55,178 bases of DNA from Dehalococcoidales bacterium (lineage in GTDB: Bacteria; Chloroflexota; Dehalococcoidia; Dehalococcoidales; UBA2162). The translations under genes were made by a program, and so were the position numbers. Where the stretch lies: positions 1 to 55,178 of the forward strand of contig JAFGCW010000090.1 in assembly GCA_016932435.1 (NCBI GenBank). The letters run 5' to 3'. The notes beneath the pieces are model-generated. The model was not told the DNA's origin. It made no database searches and worked only from the letters and a program-made list of their open reading frames with translations. Below are positions 23,151 through 32,655 of the stretch, piece after piece (the first letter of the stretch is position 1; each line of letters starts with the position of its first letter).

Positions 23151-24029
23151 TTAGATTTCAAGCCATGAATGCGAATAGAGGGATTCTCCCTTTAGAACTC
23201 TTACCGTCTTCGCATACTGCATTTCTTTTTCATTGATTGACGAGAGATCCTCTATCTCACCGTCCATCGCTTTATATATAATCTCGACGATTTCAGGCAT
23301 CTGACCTCTGGCTATTTTCACAAGTTCTTCATCGAATACGTCGACGATAGCTGAATACAGGCCGTACCTACCCAGCATCACCATGTAAGTACGATTCAGA
23401 ATACCTCTTAAATCTGCCGGAGTACCATTTGAAACGTTTGACAGACCGACTATCGATTTGCATCCAGGAGCAACATCGGCCAGCATTGCCATGAATTCAA
23501 CGCATGCTTTCACCTGATTGATTTCAACCGATATAGGACTGGCAATCGGATCGATCCAGATTCTTTCCGGTTCTGTACCAAGTTCACTCGCTCGGTAAAC
23601 AATGTCCACGGCGTGCATACATCGTTCATTAGCATCGCGGGGCATTCCGTCGACGCCCCACAATAATCCTATCATGTCAGCGTTATACTTTGAAACCAAA
23701 GGTAATTCCGACTCCAGTCTGTCCGGTTGTAATGAAATAGAATTAATCAGTGCAGGTTTATTACATGCCTTTAGCCCTGCTTCCATCGCAACAGGATTGG
23801 TAGTATCCAGTGATAGCGGGAGATCGGTTACTTCTTGCACGGTGTTGACGACCCACTCCATCATTTCATCGCCGTTTTTCCTTGCGGGACCGATGTTTAT
23901 ATCCAGATAATCGGCACCATGCGAAACCTGAGCTTTCGCTATCTCCTGGACGGGTCCGGCATTCCGTTCGCGTATTGCCGGACCTATCGTCTGCGACATT
24001 ATATTTAGACTTTCTGCAACAAGGATCAT
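23151..24029 (-). CDS. acsE: Methyl-THF:corrinoid iron-sulfur protein methyltransferase
   Basis: AcsE transfers the methyl group from methyl-THF to the cobalt of the corrinoid iron-sulfur protein. The 292-residue protein is a pterin-binding TIM barrel with GADYLDINIGPARKNG near residue 33, LPLSLDTTNPVAMEAGLK near 69, NSISLQPDR near 95 and IVGLSNVSNGTP near 192, whose Asn is the proton-relay residue in characterised enzymes. It follows acsC by 12 bp in the same operon. Length is typical (about 260-290). Confidence 0.95.
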   Translation of the reverse strand: MILVAESLNIMSQTIGPAIRERNAGPVQEIAKAQVSHGADYLDINIGPARKNGDEMMEWVVNTVQEVTDLPLSLDTTNPVAMEAGLKACNKPALINSISLQPDRLESELPLVSKYNADMIGLLWGVDGMPRDANERCMHAVDIVYRASELGTEPERIWIDPIASPISVEINQVKACVEFMAMLADVAPGCKSIVGLSNVSNGTPADLRGILNRTYMVMLGRYGLYSAIVDVFDEELVKIARGQMPEIVEIIYKAMDGEIEDLSSINEKEMQYAKTVRVLKGESLYSHSWLEI

Positions 24030-24041
24030 ATTTTTATCCTC

Positions 24042-25388
24042 CTAAGGCGTCCATGCTTTTAGATATGCGGTTATATGGGCCCCTTCCCGGGGTCCGACCA
24101 GAACCTCCCAGCCAGGTAGTTCCTCTTCCAGTCCGCCACTCTCCGCTGCAGCATAACCGGGTATTATCAGCTTCCGGTGCTTTACCTTGTCTGCAATGCC
24201 ACTCTTCTTGACAAATGGACCTATGGCATCTGCAACGAATTTACCCGCCGCCCAGGCGGTCATAACTGAAAGTCCTTCAGTATCCATAACGAGCAGATAG
24301 CTTGGCACCTTGCTGCTCTCGATTTCACCCGATACTATGAAGTAGGTAAGTGAGAAATTAGTGGTGAGGAGGACAGGGGATTGATCGGTAACATTCCCAA
24401 TCTCATATATCCCTTCCGTGGTAGCCAGCGGCCGTTGCGGGTCTGTATACACATTCATTCTTTCCACCAGCAGAGGGAAAAGACTTTCTCCCTGGAAGTC
24501 CGAGAGCACAATGATACCGGCATATTTGGCTATCAACATTCCAGCTATCACAGCCTCTTTCATCGGATCATCCGTCATCTCGGCAGGAATGGCTATCGTA
24601 GGATAACCGAGCGGCTTATATTTATTGACCAGCGCCGCTCCTCTTATAATTAACTCATCCTGGAATGCCTGCTTGACCGTCCTCACTCCGGAATCTATCA
24701 CGAGATCGTTAAATCCGGCGGCAGCCGCTTTTTCGGCTAGTTCGGCAGCCTCATCCAGATTAGCGCCCTTCACGGCTAATGGGCAGGAATTATCCTTTGC
24801 CAGGGCAATCACCTGGTCCAGGTTGCCACCTGTCGCCGCGTAAATAAGCGGTTTCTTATCGGCGCAGGCCTTAACGCCAGCGGCAAGAACATCAGCACTG
24901 TCACTCATCAGTATAAGAGCGGCATCGCTGCCCTGCAGAACCTTACCAATAACAGCTTCAAACCCGGCTGCATCTCCTGATTCGTCTTTTATCGCAACAA
25001 GTTCAGCACGAAGGTGAAGGCCAACTCTCTCATACTGAAGTTCCTTAAATTTCTTCAACCTGGCGTCTATTTCGGCGTCATCCATCCCTGTTTTTATCAT
25101 GATCGCTATTCCGGGAGGATTCTCGAACCTTTTTTCGTGGCGGAACATCACGGTCTCTCCGCCTACTTTTACGGCGTTATCACCTACGCCGATGGTGACC
25201 GGCCTGATAGGAGGAGCCGATGCTTCTGAAAGTGATTCTTTAGCCTCGTCAGAAACGTATGGGCAGGCTGAGAGTTCGGCTTTGCCTGCAGCTAAAGCCA
25301 TTGCAAAGGCAAGACAGGTCGGCACTCCACATTCTTTACAGTTAGTCTTAGGTAATAGTTTGAAGATTTCAATTCCGGTAAGTGCCAT
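24042..25388 (-). CDS. acsC: Corrinoid iron-sulfur protein large (gamma) subunit
   Basis: AcsC carries the corrinoid that moves the methyl group from AcsE to acetyl-CoA synthase. The N-terminal iron-sulfur domain has C-x2-C-x4-C in TNCKECGVPTCLAF near residue 18 and a fourth Cys in SACPYV. A TIM-barrel middle and a C-terminal corrinoid domain (SVMTAWAAGKFVADAIGPF, IIPGYAAAESGGLEEELPGWEVLVGPREG) follow. ATG 25388 is chosen, with AAGGAG 8 nt upstream; the frame also opens from TTG 25451, but that would run through the stem-loop at 25422-25449. It pairs with acsD. Length (448 residues) is normal. Confidence 0.96.
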   Translation of the reverse strand: MALTGIEIFKLLPKTNCKECGVPTCLAFAMALAAGKAELSACPYVSDEAKESLSEASAPPIRPVTIGVGDNAVKVGGETVMFRHEKRFENPPGIAIMIKTGMDDAEIDARLKKFKELQYERVGLHLRAELVAIKDESGDAAGFEAVIGKVLQGSDAALILMSDSADVLAAGVKACADKKPLIYAATGGNLDQVIALAKDNSCPLAVKGANLDEAAELAEKAAAAGFNDLVIDSGVRTVKQAFQDELIIRGAALVNKYKPLGYPTIAIPAEMTDDPMKEAVIAGMLIAKYAGIIVLSDFQGESLFPLLVERMNVYTDPQRPLATTEGIYEIGNVTDQSPVLLTTNFSLTYFIVSGEIESSKVPSYLLVMDTEGLSVMTAWAAGKFVADAIGPFVKKSGIADKVKHRKLIIPGYAAAESGGLEEELPGWEVLVGPREGAHITAYLKAWTP

Positions 25389-25421
25389 AAATCTTACTCC
25401 TTCCCAGGTATATTCACGTCT

Positions 25422-25449
25422 GGAGGTGTTCGCATAATCAAACACCTCC
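25422..25449 (-). other. Perfect stem-loop between acsB and acsC
   Basis: GGAGGTGTT (minus strand 25449-25441) pairs with AACACCTCC (25430-25422) around a 10-nt loop. No T run follows, so it is probably an RNA processing or stability element that sets AcsB relative to AcsC levels, like the stem-loop at 3291-3323. Confidence 0.55.
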
Positions 25450-25463
25450 AAGTATATTTTTCG

Positions 25464-27671
25464 TTAACCCAGCATTGACTCCATTGTAAGAGCCGGATGA
25501 CCTTTCTCTTCCAGGAAAGGAAGAATTTCCTCTTCGGTGACTCCAACCGTTTCATCGGCAATCATATCAAGGAAATTGGACACACCCATTTCTTCACCCC
25601 TTGCATTTATACGATCACCGATCTCCTCTTTCAGAGCCTGGGGCATCCATACCATTCTTAAAAGACCACCGTCACCGCTGATGAATTTCCTCTGGGTTGT
25701 ATTATATTTACCGTGTCCCACGAAGCCCGGAGTACTCAGACCGCCGCCGATAGTACCGGCAAGTGTGGTAAACTTCATTCCGCAGGGTGTTTCACCGGTA
25801 TATTCTCGGCTGACCGTCATTACTCCGTTACAGAGCGGCAGTACCGCTGCGATACATTCACAGCATCCGCAGGTAGTCATCGGATCATTCATTATGCTGT
25901 AGAAGTTATAGTGGTCGATCTTACCGCGTGAAGCCTGGTAAATAAATTCGTTTACGCCTTTCCACTGTCCCATTACCGGATCGATAACTTCACCTTTTTC
26001 AACCGGCTGGTTTGGCCCGGTGGGATTAATTTCATATGATGCTTTACAGTCCATCCAGTTGTAGGAACCACAAAGTCCCGTCCTTTCAGGGCTGATTGTA
26101 CATACATGACTCGGAGCGAATGACTGGCATAATGTGCAGGAATAATAGGTATCTACCGTTTCATCAGTCATACCCTCGATCCTGGCATCCCGTGTATTAT
26201 ACACATCACGCGCGGTCTCTACTATCTTTTTCACCTCGTCTTCACCAGTGTATATTTTTACCTGGATCTTATCGAATATCCTGCCGAAGTCCTGGTGAAG
26301 TTTGGCATGGAGAATAGTACCGATGTGAGAGAGGTCGAAGCCTTTCTCGATAGCCTGCTTGGCAATACGTATCCAAGCGATATCACGCTGACCGATATGC
26401 ATTACACCCTGGGCATAGTTAAGCAGATGGTGAATCTGTCTTTCGAGAATCGGTTCGTAATCTTCCTGCATCTCTCTGCCGGCTACTTCGACACATATAG
26501 CCATCGGAAGCTTGGAGCCGGGTTCAATATCTCCTATATCCTTACCGATTACCTCGACGTGGCCATCTTCTACTTCATCCATGGCCTTGCTGGTGACCCA
26601 TTCCACCATCTGGGTCCTGCCCCCACCGCATTCCAGGTAAATGTCCTCACCCCGGACTCTTTCACCCTCAAAGGCAGCTCCGAACGCTACTGGTATCGGA
26701 ACATCGGCTACGGCAACTTTAAGACCCCTGACTTCAACTGCTTTCGCGACGAGTTCATCGTGGGGAATATTAGAGACAACATGCTCGTATGTACATATTC
26801 CGGTCGGCAATATTTCCGGTATAGGTGTATCCGCAATTACCGGGAATCCATAATTTATTGCTCCGGCAGCATTTGCATACCACTCATCGGTCACATAACC
26901 CAGAGGTAGAGCAAACGCAAAAACTCGGTCTTTGTTGTATATAAGTATCTTCCTGTAATCGCCCGGTTCGATACCTCCGAATGACATCGCAGCACGGGTA
27001 GCAAAACCAGCGGCAAACACTACGGCGCTGACATCGGGTCCGAAGGATACCAGCCTTGTCGGCCATCCTATCTGTACGCCGGCTTCCACCAACTGTTCCG
27101 AGAATCTCACTCCGTTGTATTCTCCACCCATAAACACGTAAAGGTTTTTCTGCTGCAGTTCTTCGGCAATCTGTTTTGCTATCTCGCTGCTAGGTGCAGC
27201 TCCTAGAATAGCCGCAAATCCCGGCGCCGTGCCGTCGACGAACTCGATACCTCTCTTCCTGAGAATAATATCGTCGGCAGCGCCAAGCCAGATATTATCA
27301 TCGGTGATATCTTCTGTCTTGGTGTAGAAATTCGGTTCCTCCAGATAGCGAATCGCCTCCGCCAGCTCCTCGGCGAACAATGTCGCCATTCCCGCGTCCA
27401 GGGTCGGACCAAGATAAGGGAGCGGGTGTATTTCTCTTACCGGCGGCGGCAGAATCGCCTTGCACTTGTTCAGGACCTGTTCCATGTCGCCAAGTTTTTC
27501 TACCGGAATACCCAGCATTCCATAGATTACTGGTAAGTAATATGCAGTATTGGGGAAACCGACCGGCTCATTCGCCCCGTATTTCTCCATTGTTTGCTTC
27601 CATTTTTCATCAGCTTCACTCACTATTTTATGAGCTCCCCTGATTGCTGCTGAGGCTATTATTTTAGACAT
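25464..27671 (-). CDS. acsB: Acetyl-CoA synthase (CODH/ACS beta subunit)
   Basis: AcsB joins a methyl group, CO and CoA to make acetyl-CoA at its nickel-iron A-cluster. At 735 residues it is the full bacterial form, including the N-terminal domain that binds CO dehydrogenase and is lacking in archaeal homologues. A-cluster ligands are visible in CTLCQSFAPSHVC near 515-527 and TGLCGSYNWMDCKA just after; the CGCCEC motif near residue 610 holds the Cys-Gly-Cys that binds the distal nickel. The C-terminus ends in a typical EEEILPFLEEKGHPAL. It follows acsA by 39 bp. Confidence 0.97.
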   Translation of the reverse strand: MSKIIASAAIRGAHKIVSEADEKWKQTMEKYGANEPVGFPNTAYYLPVIYGMLGIPVEKLGDMEQVLNKCKAILPPPVREIHPLPYLGPTLDAGMATLFAEELAEAIRYLEEPNFYTKTEDITDDNIWLGAADDIILRKRGIEFVDGTAPGFAAILGAAPSSEIAKQIAEELQQKNLYVFMGGEYNGVRFSEQLVEAGVQIGWPTRLVSFGPDVSAVVFAAGFATRAAMSFGGIEPGDYRKILIYNKDRVFAFALPLGYVTDEWYANAAGAINYGFPVIADTPIPEILPTGICTYEHVVSNIPHDELVAKAVEVRGLKVAVADVPIPVAFGAAFEGERVRGEDIYLECGGGRTQMVEWVTSKAMDEVEDGHVEVIGKDIGDIEPGSKLPMAICVEVAGREMQEDYEPILERQIHHLLNYAQGVMHIGQRDIAWIRIAKQAIEKGFDLSHIGTILHAKLHQDFGRIFDKIQVKIYTGEDEVKKIVETARDVYNTRDARIEGMTDETVDTYYSCTLCQSFAPSHVCTISPERTGLCGSYNWMDCKASYEINPTGPNQPVEKGEVIDPVMGQWKGVNEFIYQASRGKIDHYNFYSIMNDPMTTCGCCECIAAVLPLCNGVMTVSREYTGETPCGMKFTTLAGTIGGGLSTPGFVGHGKYNTTQRKFISGDGGLLRMVWMPQALKEEIGDRINARGEEMGVSNFLDMIADETVGVTEEEILPFLEEKGHPALTMESMLG

Positions 27672-27710
27672 ACCTTAGCCCTCCTGTAATTTCAATATCT
27701 TTCATGACAC

Positions 27711-29678
27711 TTACACCTTATCCAGTTCACGGCGCATTTCCATGTCATAAAGTACTCTTTCCCTGGCTTTATCGATTCCCAGAGCAGCACGCTTTTTATC
27801 AATGTGCGCAATCATCATTTGAGCCGCTTTAACCGGGTCGGGTTCAAAGTCCCACATTCCTCCGTAAAGCTCTTCCATATCTTTGAACAGGAAGTCTGTC
27901 ACTTCTTTACTACCGGAGGTCGGCCAGGTTACACCAAACACCGTGTAAACACCCGAAGCTACAAAATATTGACCGATAGATATAGCTTTTTCGCTCATCC
28001 ACTCAGGAGCTGCGCCGGCTACCGGTAATTCACTGATATCATCACCCAGTCCGCCATCCTTTACCATGGCGGTCGCTGCTATAAGAATCCGGCTGTTATC
28101 CACGCATGAACCCATGTGAATTACAGGGGGAAGACCCACTGTCTCGCATACCTCGGCAAGTCCTTCACCGGCATATTCTCTTGCCGCTTCAGGAACCATT
28201 AATCCGGCTTCTGCACAGGCTATTGCATTGCAGCCTGTAGTGATGACGAGAACATCATTCTTAATAAGTTCCTTTACCATCTCTATATGCCCTTCGTTGT
28301 GCTTGGTCCGGGCATTATTACAGCCTACGACACCGGCAACTCCCCTGATTCTACCATTAATAATATTATCGTTAAGCGGCCGGTACGAAGCCCTGAACAT
28401 ACCTCCGAGCTGGTAATTTATAGTCTCATGACTGAATCCGGCTATCTGTTCCGTCTTATTGTCAGGTATATGAATGTTTCCTTTACGGTTCGGATAGTTA
28501 TCAATCGCTGCTTTCACGATTGCGCGTGCCGATGTTAGAGCATCGTGTTCGTTAAATTCGATATGTTCTGCTCCCGGTATCTTCGCTTTTGGAGAAGTGG
28601 TAATTATCTTTGTATGGTAGCACTCGGCTACGGTGGCGATTGACTGGAAGATACACTGAACGTCGACTACCATCGCATCGACTGCGCCGGTTACTATAGC
28701 CAGTTCCTGCTGGAGGAAGTTACCGGCTATCCCGACACCATGCCGCATCAAGATTTCATTGGCGGTGCAGCACATACCTGATAGATTGATACCGTTCGCG
28801 CCTTTTGATTTCGCAAGTTCCAGCATTTCCGGTTCCTGTGCAACCGAAACGATCATTTCCGACAACAGTGGTTCATGACCATGAATGATAACGTTAACCT
28901 CGTCCTCTTTCAGAACACCAAGGTTTGCTGTACCGAGTACAGGTGACGGAGTGCCGAAAAGTATATCCTGGAGTTCGGTGGCAATCATACTTCCACCCCA
29001 TCCATCAGCAATAGATGCTCGTACTCCCTGTTTAAGCAGGTTTTCATAATCCTGGTCAACACCGATATGAGTACGGTGCATAATTTCAACAATCTCTCTA
29101 TCAATACCTCTCGGCATTACGCCCTGTTTTCTCCAGATTTCCTGGCGTTTCAAAGGAGCTTTGTTGGTTGTAATGATTTCGCCTTCCTGCTTGCCAAATT
29201 CTTCGAGGGCAATTCTGCCGATGTCTTCGGCAATCTCATTATTGGTACGTTCACCAATTTCTACGCCCCAGTCCAGGGCTACCTGGAGTAGTTTCTGTTC
29301 GTCTTTAATTTCATATCCTGGAGCTTCACCTCTCGCAACCGCGATAAACAACTCGGCTACACCGCGTCCATGATCGGAATGTGCAGCTGCTCCTCCGGCC
29401 ACCATCCGGATGAAATTACGAGCCGCGATTGTTTCAGCGGTAGCTCCGCAAATACCTCGTCTTTTCTGTTTTTCTTCAGGGGTCTCTTCTTTACCTTTAG
29501 CCAGGGGGACACGACACGGACCCATACCACAATGCTTGCAGCAACTGCCGACCGCACCTATCGGGCACGGTTTCATTGCATCAGCTCTATCAAATGCGGT
29601 ATTGACTCCATCCGCGGCCGCCTTCTCTAATAGTTCAAGAGTTCCCTTATCAATACTTTTTGCATCATTTTCTGCCAT
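27711..29678 (-). CDS. acsA: Carbon monoxide dehydrogenase catalytic (alpha) subunit
   Basis: The enzyme interconverts CO2 and CO at a Ni-Fe C-cluster and supplies CO to AcsB. The N-terminus carries the cysteines of the D and B clusters (PCPIGAVGSCCKHCGMGPCR and RRGICGA). C-cluster ligands lie in a histidine motif (IHGHEPLLSE), NLSGMCCTANE, AGVVGCNNARTKHN, ITTGCNAIACAEAG and HMGSCVDNSRI. ATG 29678 with GGAGG upstream is preferred over a longer frame from 29723 that would overlap acsD. The predicted 655 residues match bacterial AcsA/CooS. Confidence 0.97.
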   Translation of the reverse strand: MAENDAKSIDKGTLELLEKAAADGVNTAFDRADAMKPCPIGAVGSCCKHCGMGPCRVPLAKGKEETPEEKQKRRGICGATAETIAARNFIRMVAGGAAAHSDHGRGVAELFIAVARGEAPGYEIKDEQKLLQVALDWGVEIGERTNNEIAEDIGRIALEEFGKQEGEIITTNKAPLKRQEIWRKQGVMPRGIDREIVEIMHRTHIGVDQDYENLLKQGVRASIADGWGGSMIATELQDILFGTPSPVLGTANLGVLKEDEVNVIIHGHEPLLSEMIVSVAQEPEMLELAKSKGANGINLSGMCCTANEILMRHGVGIAGNFLQQELAIVTGAVDAMVVDVQCIFQSIATVAECYHTKIITTSPKAKIPGAEHIEFNEHDALTSARAIVKAAIDNYPNRKGNIHIPDNKTEQIAGFSHETINYQLGGMFRASYRPLNDNIINGRIRGVAGVVGCNNARTKHNEGHIEMVKELIKNDVLVITTGCNAIACAEAGLMVPEAAREYAGEGLAEVCETVGLPPVIHMGSCVDNSRILIAATAMVKDGGLGDDISELPVAGAAPEWMSEKAISIGQYFVASGVYTVFGVTWPTSGSKEVTDFLFKDMEELYGGMWDFEPDPVKAAQMMIAHIDKKRAALGIDKARERVLYDMEMRRELDKV

Positions 29679-29700
29679 ATAACACCAACCTCCCAATATT

Positions 29701-30648
29701 CTATGAAGCCGATAAATCGGCAATCATTTCGTTTACTAGTTTTATTGCTTCCGGATGTCTCATGATAAGGACATCGGCTCCTGCCAGTAACAACGCAGTC
29801 GCTGATATCGCTTCCATCAGTATCCCCCTCTTCCCGGCATCACCGAGAGTTGGATCTTCAGACTCCGGCTGTTTTGCCTCTTTTGTTTTCCACACCTCTT
29901 TGGAAATGTTACAGATTATAGGGAATTGTAGTTTATCATCTTGCTGGGTCAGCCCTGCCATTCTCATTCTTTCCATTACGGAATAGCAGTACTCGATACC
30001 ATAACCGATACCACTCACAGTCGGGTCGACGATAATAGAGGTGTCAGGTACTCCCAGATTACCCAAGAGTATGTTTAATTGTTTCGCAAGATTAATATCA
30101 ATCGGACTGGAGGAAATCACAGTATGATTATAAGCGAGTGCTGCTGCACCAATCCGTTTATAATCTCCTTCCTCCACAGGACCCATAATTAGACGCTTAT
30201 CCTGTACCAGTTCCGCCGCCTGCCTTAATACTTCGGTATCCTTATCATGATCGGCCGTACCCCATACAATCAAAGGTACATCGATAGCATCCGATACCTG
30301 TTTAATCATTGCCGCGGCTTCTTCGGGAGCACGATCCATTCCATTAGGATCTGTGCTTATCATCTGGAGGGCTATCATCTCGGCACCATAGTCGTCGATA
30401 CATTTCTTTGCCCAGGCAACGGGATCATCGGTAACACCGGCGAACGGTTCCCGAGCTGCCTCCGCCCAGTCATCCGGTGGACAGTCCCAGACTTCCATCG
30501 CTATTCTGGGTAGATTGGGCATCTCACCTTCGTAAAGGTAAAATGGATAGGAAGTCTCACCTCCCACGGTGATAGCCTTACCACCCTTTCCCAGAGTCAC
30601 CGGTTTAATTTTTCCGCTATACGAGGTTTTAGGAATCTCTACTGCCAT
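29701..30648 (-). CDS. acsD: Corrinoid iron-sulfur protein small (delta) subunit
   Basis: AcsD forms a heterodimer with AcsC and helps hold the corrinoid. The 315-residue TIM-barrel protein has the signature PFYLYEGEMPNLPRIAMEVWDCPPDDW near 36-62, MIALQMISTDPNG near 96 and DPTVSGIGYGIEYCYSVMERMRMAG near 205-230. It lies 22 bp before acsA and 50 bp after the 72-aa ORF. The separation of acsD from acsC by acsA and acsB is a rearrangement compared with Moorella, where acsC and acsD are adjacent. Confidence 0.95.
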   Translation of the reverse strand: MAVEIPKTSYSGKIKPVTLGKGGKAITVGGETSYPFYLYEGEMPNLPRIAMEVWDCPPDDWAEAAREPFAGVTDDPVAWAKKCIDDYGAEMIALQMISTDPNGMDRAPEEAAAMIKQVSDAIDVPLIVWGTADHDKDTEVLRQAAELVQDKRLIMGPVEEGDYKRIGAAALAYNHTVISSSPIDINLAKQLNILLGNLGVPDTSIIVDPTVSGIGYGIEYCYSVMERMRMAGLTQQDDKLQFPIICNISKEVWKTKEAKQPESEDPTLGDAGKRGILMEAISATALLLAGADVLIMRHPEAIKLVNEMIADLSAS

Positions 30649-30698
30649 ATTTACCTCCCTTAAAGGAACTGCTTTATTACGAAGTTAACGGGGAGTTA

Positions 30699-30917
30699 TT
30701 ACGCCGGGTTTTTTCTTTTCTCACTCCCGTACCATTCATCACTGTACCAGTATCTTTCGCCGGTCTTCAGGTATTTCAGCTTATCTGCCCTGGACTCCAG
30801 TTTCTGTCTCCAGTATCCGAGTTCGACACTTTCCGGCATTCCCTCTTCGAATGTTTCACCCAGAAGCTCCACTTCATCTCTTCCGGGAGCCTTCACTTTC
30901 GTGACTTTGTAGTCCAT
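30699..30917 (-). CDS. 72-residue protein of unknown function inside the Wood-Ljungdahl operon
   Basis: The ORF has an excellent ribosome site (AAGGAGG, 8 nt before ATG) and is packed between folD (16 bp) and acsD (50 bp), so it is very likely expressed. The protein is hydrophilic and charged, with no cysteines, signal peptide or membrane segment. It contains GRDEVELLGETFEEGMPESVELGYWRQK and an aromatic ERYWYSDEWYGSEKR tail. I do not recognise the family. An assembly factor or small regulatory subunit of the CODH/ACS complex is a reasonable guess from position only. Confidence 0.7.
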   Translation of the reverse strand: MDYKVTKVKAPGRDEVELLGETFEEGMPESVELGYWRQKLESRADKLKYLKTGERYWYSDEWYGSEKRKNPA

Positions 30918-30933
30918 AAGAGTTCCCTCCTTT

Positions 30934-31821
30934 CTATTGTATTCCGGCAGCTAATTTTGCCGCTCTTACGGTGTTCATCATAAGCATAGTAATAGTCATC
31001 GGCCCTACACCACCAGGGACCGGTGTAATTTTACTTGCCTTTTCTTTTACTGTTTCAAAGTCCACATCACCGGCAAGAATTCTCTTACCTTCCGCCGTTT
31101 TACCGATCTCATTAACACCGACATCGATTACCACTGCTCCTTCCTTGACCATATCGGCAGTGATGTAATTTGCTACGCCGGCGGCTACTATGAGAATATC
31201 GGCGCGTTTTGTATGGAAAGCCATATCCTTTGTCCTGGTATGGACAACGGTAACCGTTGCGTTCGCTCCGGGAGCTTTCTGCAACAGTATATTCGCTATA
31301 GGTTTGCCAACGATGTTACTTCTGCCTACCACGACCACTTCAGCCCCTTCGATCTGAGTCCCCGAACGCATTAACAACTGCTGTATACCTGCCGGTGTGC
31401 ACGGAAGATAATTGGGTTCGCCTATCATCAGCTTACCTACATTTACCGGGTGAAAACCATCGACATCTTTATCAGGATCGATTGCATAGAGTACCTCGTC
31501 CTCATTCAGGTGTTTCGGTAGCGGCAGCTGCACTAGGATACCGTTTATCTTGGGGTCTTTATTGAGTTTGTCTATCAGAGCCATAAGCTCTTCCTGAGTC
31601 GTTTCCTCAGGAAGGTCGTACCTCTCCGAATAGATGCCCAATTCCTGGGATGTCTTTTCTTTTGCGCCTACATATACCTGAGAGGCAGGATCAGCTCCCA
31701 CCAGCACGGTGACCAGACCGGGTACCACGTTATGTTTCTCTTTTAATTCAGCTATCTCCTGCTTCAGTTCTTCCCTTATTTCCTTGGCTACCTGAGCCCC
31801 TTTGATTAATTCTGCTGTCAT
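30934..31821 (-). CDS. folD: Bifunctional methylene-THF dehydrogenase/methenyl-THF cyclohydrolase
   Basis: FolD carries out the two middle steps of the methyl branch (methenyl formation and reduction to methylene-THF). The 295-residue protein has the Tyr/Lys active site in SQVYVGAKEKTSQELGI near 48, VQLPLPKHLNEDEVL near 99, DVDGFHPVN near 122, the dinucleotide loop VVGRSNIVGKP near 164 and the C-terminal TPVPGGVGPMTITMLMMNT. It sits between a CooC-type ATPase (20 bp) and the 72-aa ORF (16 bp), as part of the operon. Confidence 0.97.
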   Translation of the reverse strand: MTAELIKGAQVAKEIREELKQEIAELKEKHNVVPGLVTVLVGADPASQVYVGAKEKTSQELGIYSERYDLPEETTQEELMALIDKLNKDPKINGILVQLPLPKHLNEDEVLYAIDPDKDVDGFHPVNVGKLMIGEPNYLPCTPAGIQQLLMRSGTQIEGAEVVVVGRSNIVGKPIANILLQKAPGANATVTVVHTRTKDMAFHTKRADILIVAAGVANYITADMVKEGAVVIDVGVNEIGKTAEGKRILAGDVDFETVKEKASKITPVPGGVGPMTITMLMMNTVRAAKLAAGIQ

Positions 31822-31841
31822 GCGTATCCTCCTCCTGTTTA

Positions 31842-32615
31842 CTAGACTCCAACCTTACCGGCAGAGAGAATTTCATCCATTAAATTATTGATAGCCGTTA
31901 CTGCTTTCGAATCGTCCGGCAATTCGACCAGTGGTCTGCCTTCAAGGTCGAACTGGTAAATATCCTCGTCTCTGGGGATAACCACCGGAGATTCGATTCC
32001 AATCAACTCGAGTTCTTCTTTCACTCGTGGAGCCAGTTCATCCTGGACTGAATTGATTATTACGACTTGCCTGCCGACTACCAGCTTAAGTTCGGATACA
32101 AGGTCCATAATACGGGCAATGGTACGTACGCCTTTTACGGAGTGATCGGATACTATAAATAAAACATCGATGTTCTGAGTGGTCCTCCGACTCAGGTGTT
32201 CCATACCTGCTTCGTTATCCATCACGACATAGGCGTAATTCCCTGAGAGATCATCAGCGAATTTTCTCAATAAAGCGTTTGGATAACAGTAACACTCGGG
32301 TCCTTCACCTCTTCCCATTGTGATAAGATCCAGCCCCTTACTTTCTGTGATTGCTCCGTTCATTTTAATATCAAGGTACGCTTCCTTGGTCATTCCAGGC
32401 GGAATATTAATCTTCTCGCCATTGAACGAAGCAATAATTGAACCAATAGTTATGTCAACACCGAGACCGAGGCTATCCGCCAGGTTCGCGTTCGGATCGG
32501 CATCGATCGCCAAGATCGGCCCCGGCCCCTTTTTCTGCAGATAGCGAATTATAAGACTCGATAACGATGTCTTACCAGTGCCGCCTTTACCGGCGACAGC
32601 GATTGAAAAACTCAA
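31842..32615 (-). CDS. cooC: CooC-type nickel-insertion ATPase, copy 1
   Basis: CooC-family ATPases load nickel into CO dehydrogenase or acetyl-CoA synthase. The 257-residue protein has the deviant Walker A GKGGTGKTS near residue 8, IDADPNANLADSLGLG near 38, the metal-binding CxC in GPECYCYPN near 106 and DNEAGMEHLSRRT near 131. A second, different CooC-type gene lies two positions upstream (34496-35284), so one may serve AcsA and the other AcsB. Which of them corresponds to the acetogen protein AcsF cannot be decided by eye. Confidence 0.9.
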   Translation of the reverse strand: MSFSIAVAGKGGTGKTSLSSLIIRYLQKKGPGPILAIDADPNANLADSLGLGVDITIGSIIASFNGEKINIPPGMTKEAYLDIKMNGAITESKGLDLITMGRGEGPECYCYPNALLRKFADDLSGNYAYVVMDNEAGMEHLSRRTTQNIDVLFIVSDHSVKGVRTIARIMDLVSELKLVVGRQVVIINSVQDELAPRVKEELELIGIESPVVIPRDEDIYQFDLEGRPLVELPDDSKAVTAINNLMDEILSAGKVGV

Positions 32616-32655
32616 TCAACATTCCTCCGATTTCTAAATAAAGTAGATACCCTTG

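Noticed and set aside
26295..26909. 204-codon plus-strand frame opposite acsB
   Set aside because: Antisense shadow of acetyl-CoA synthase; no start signals.
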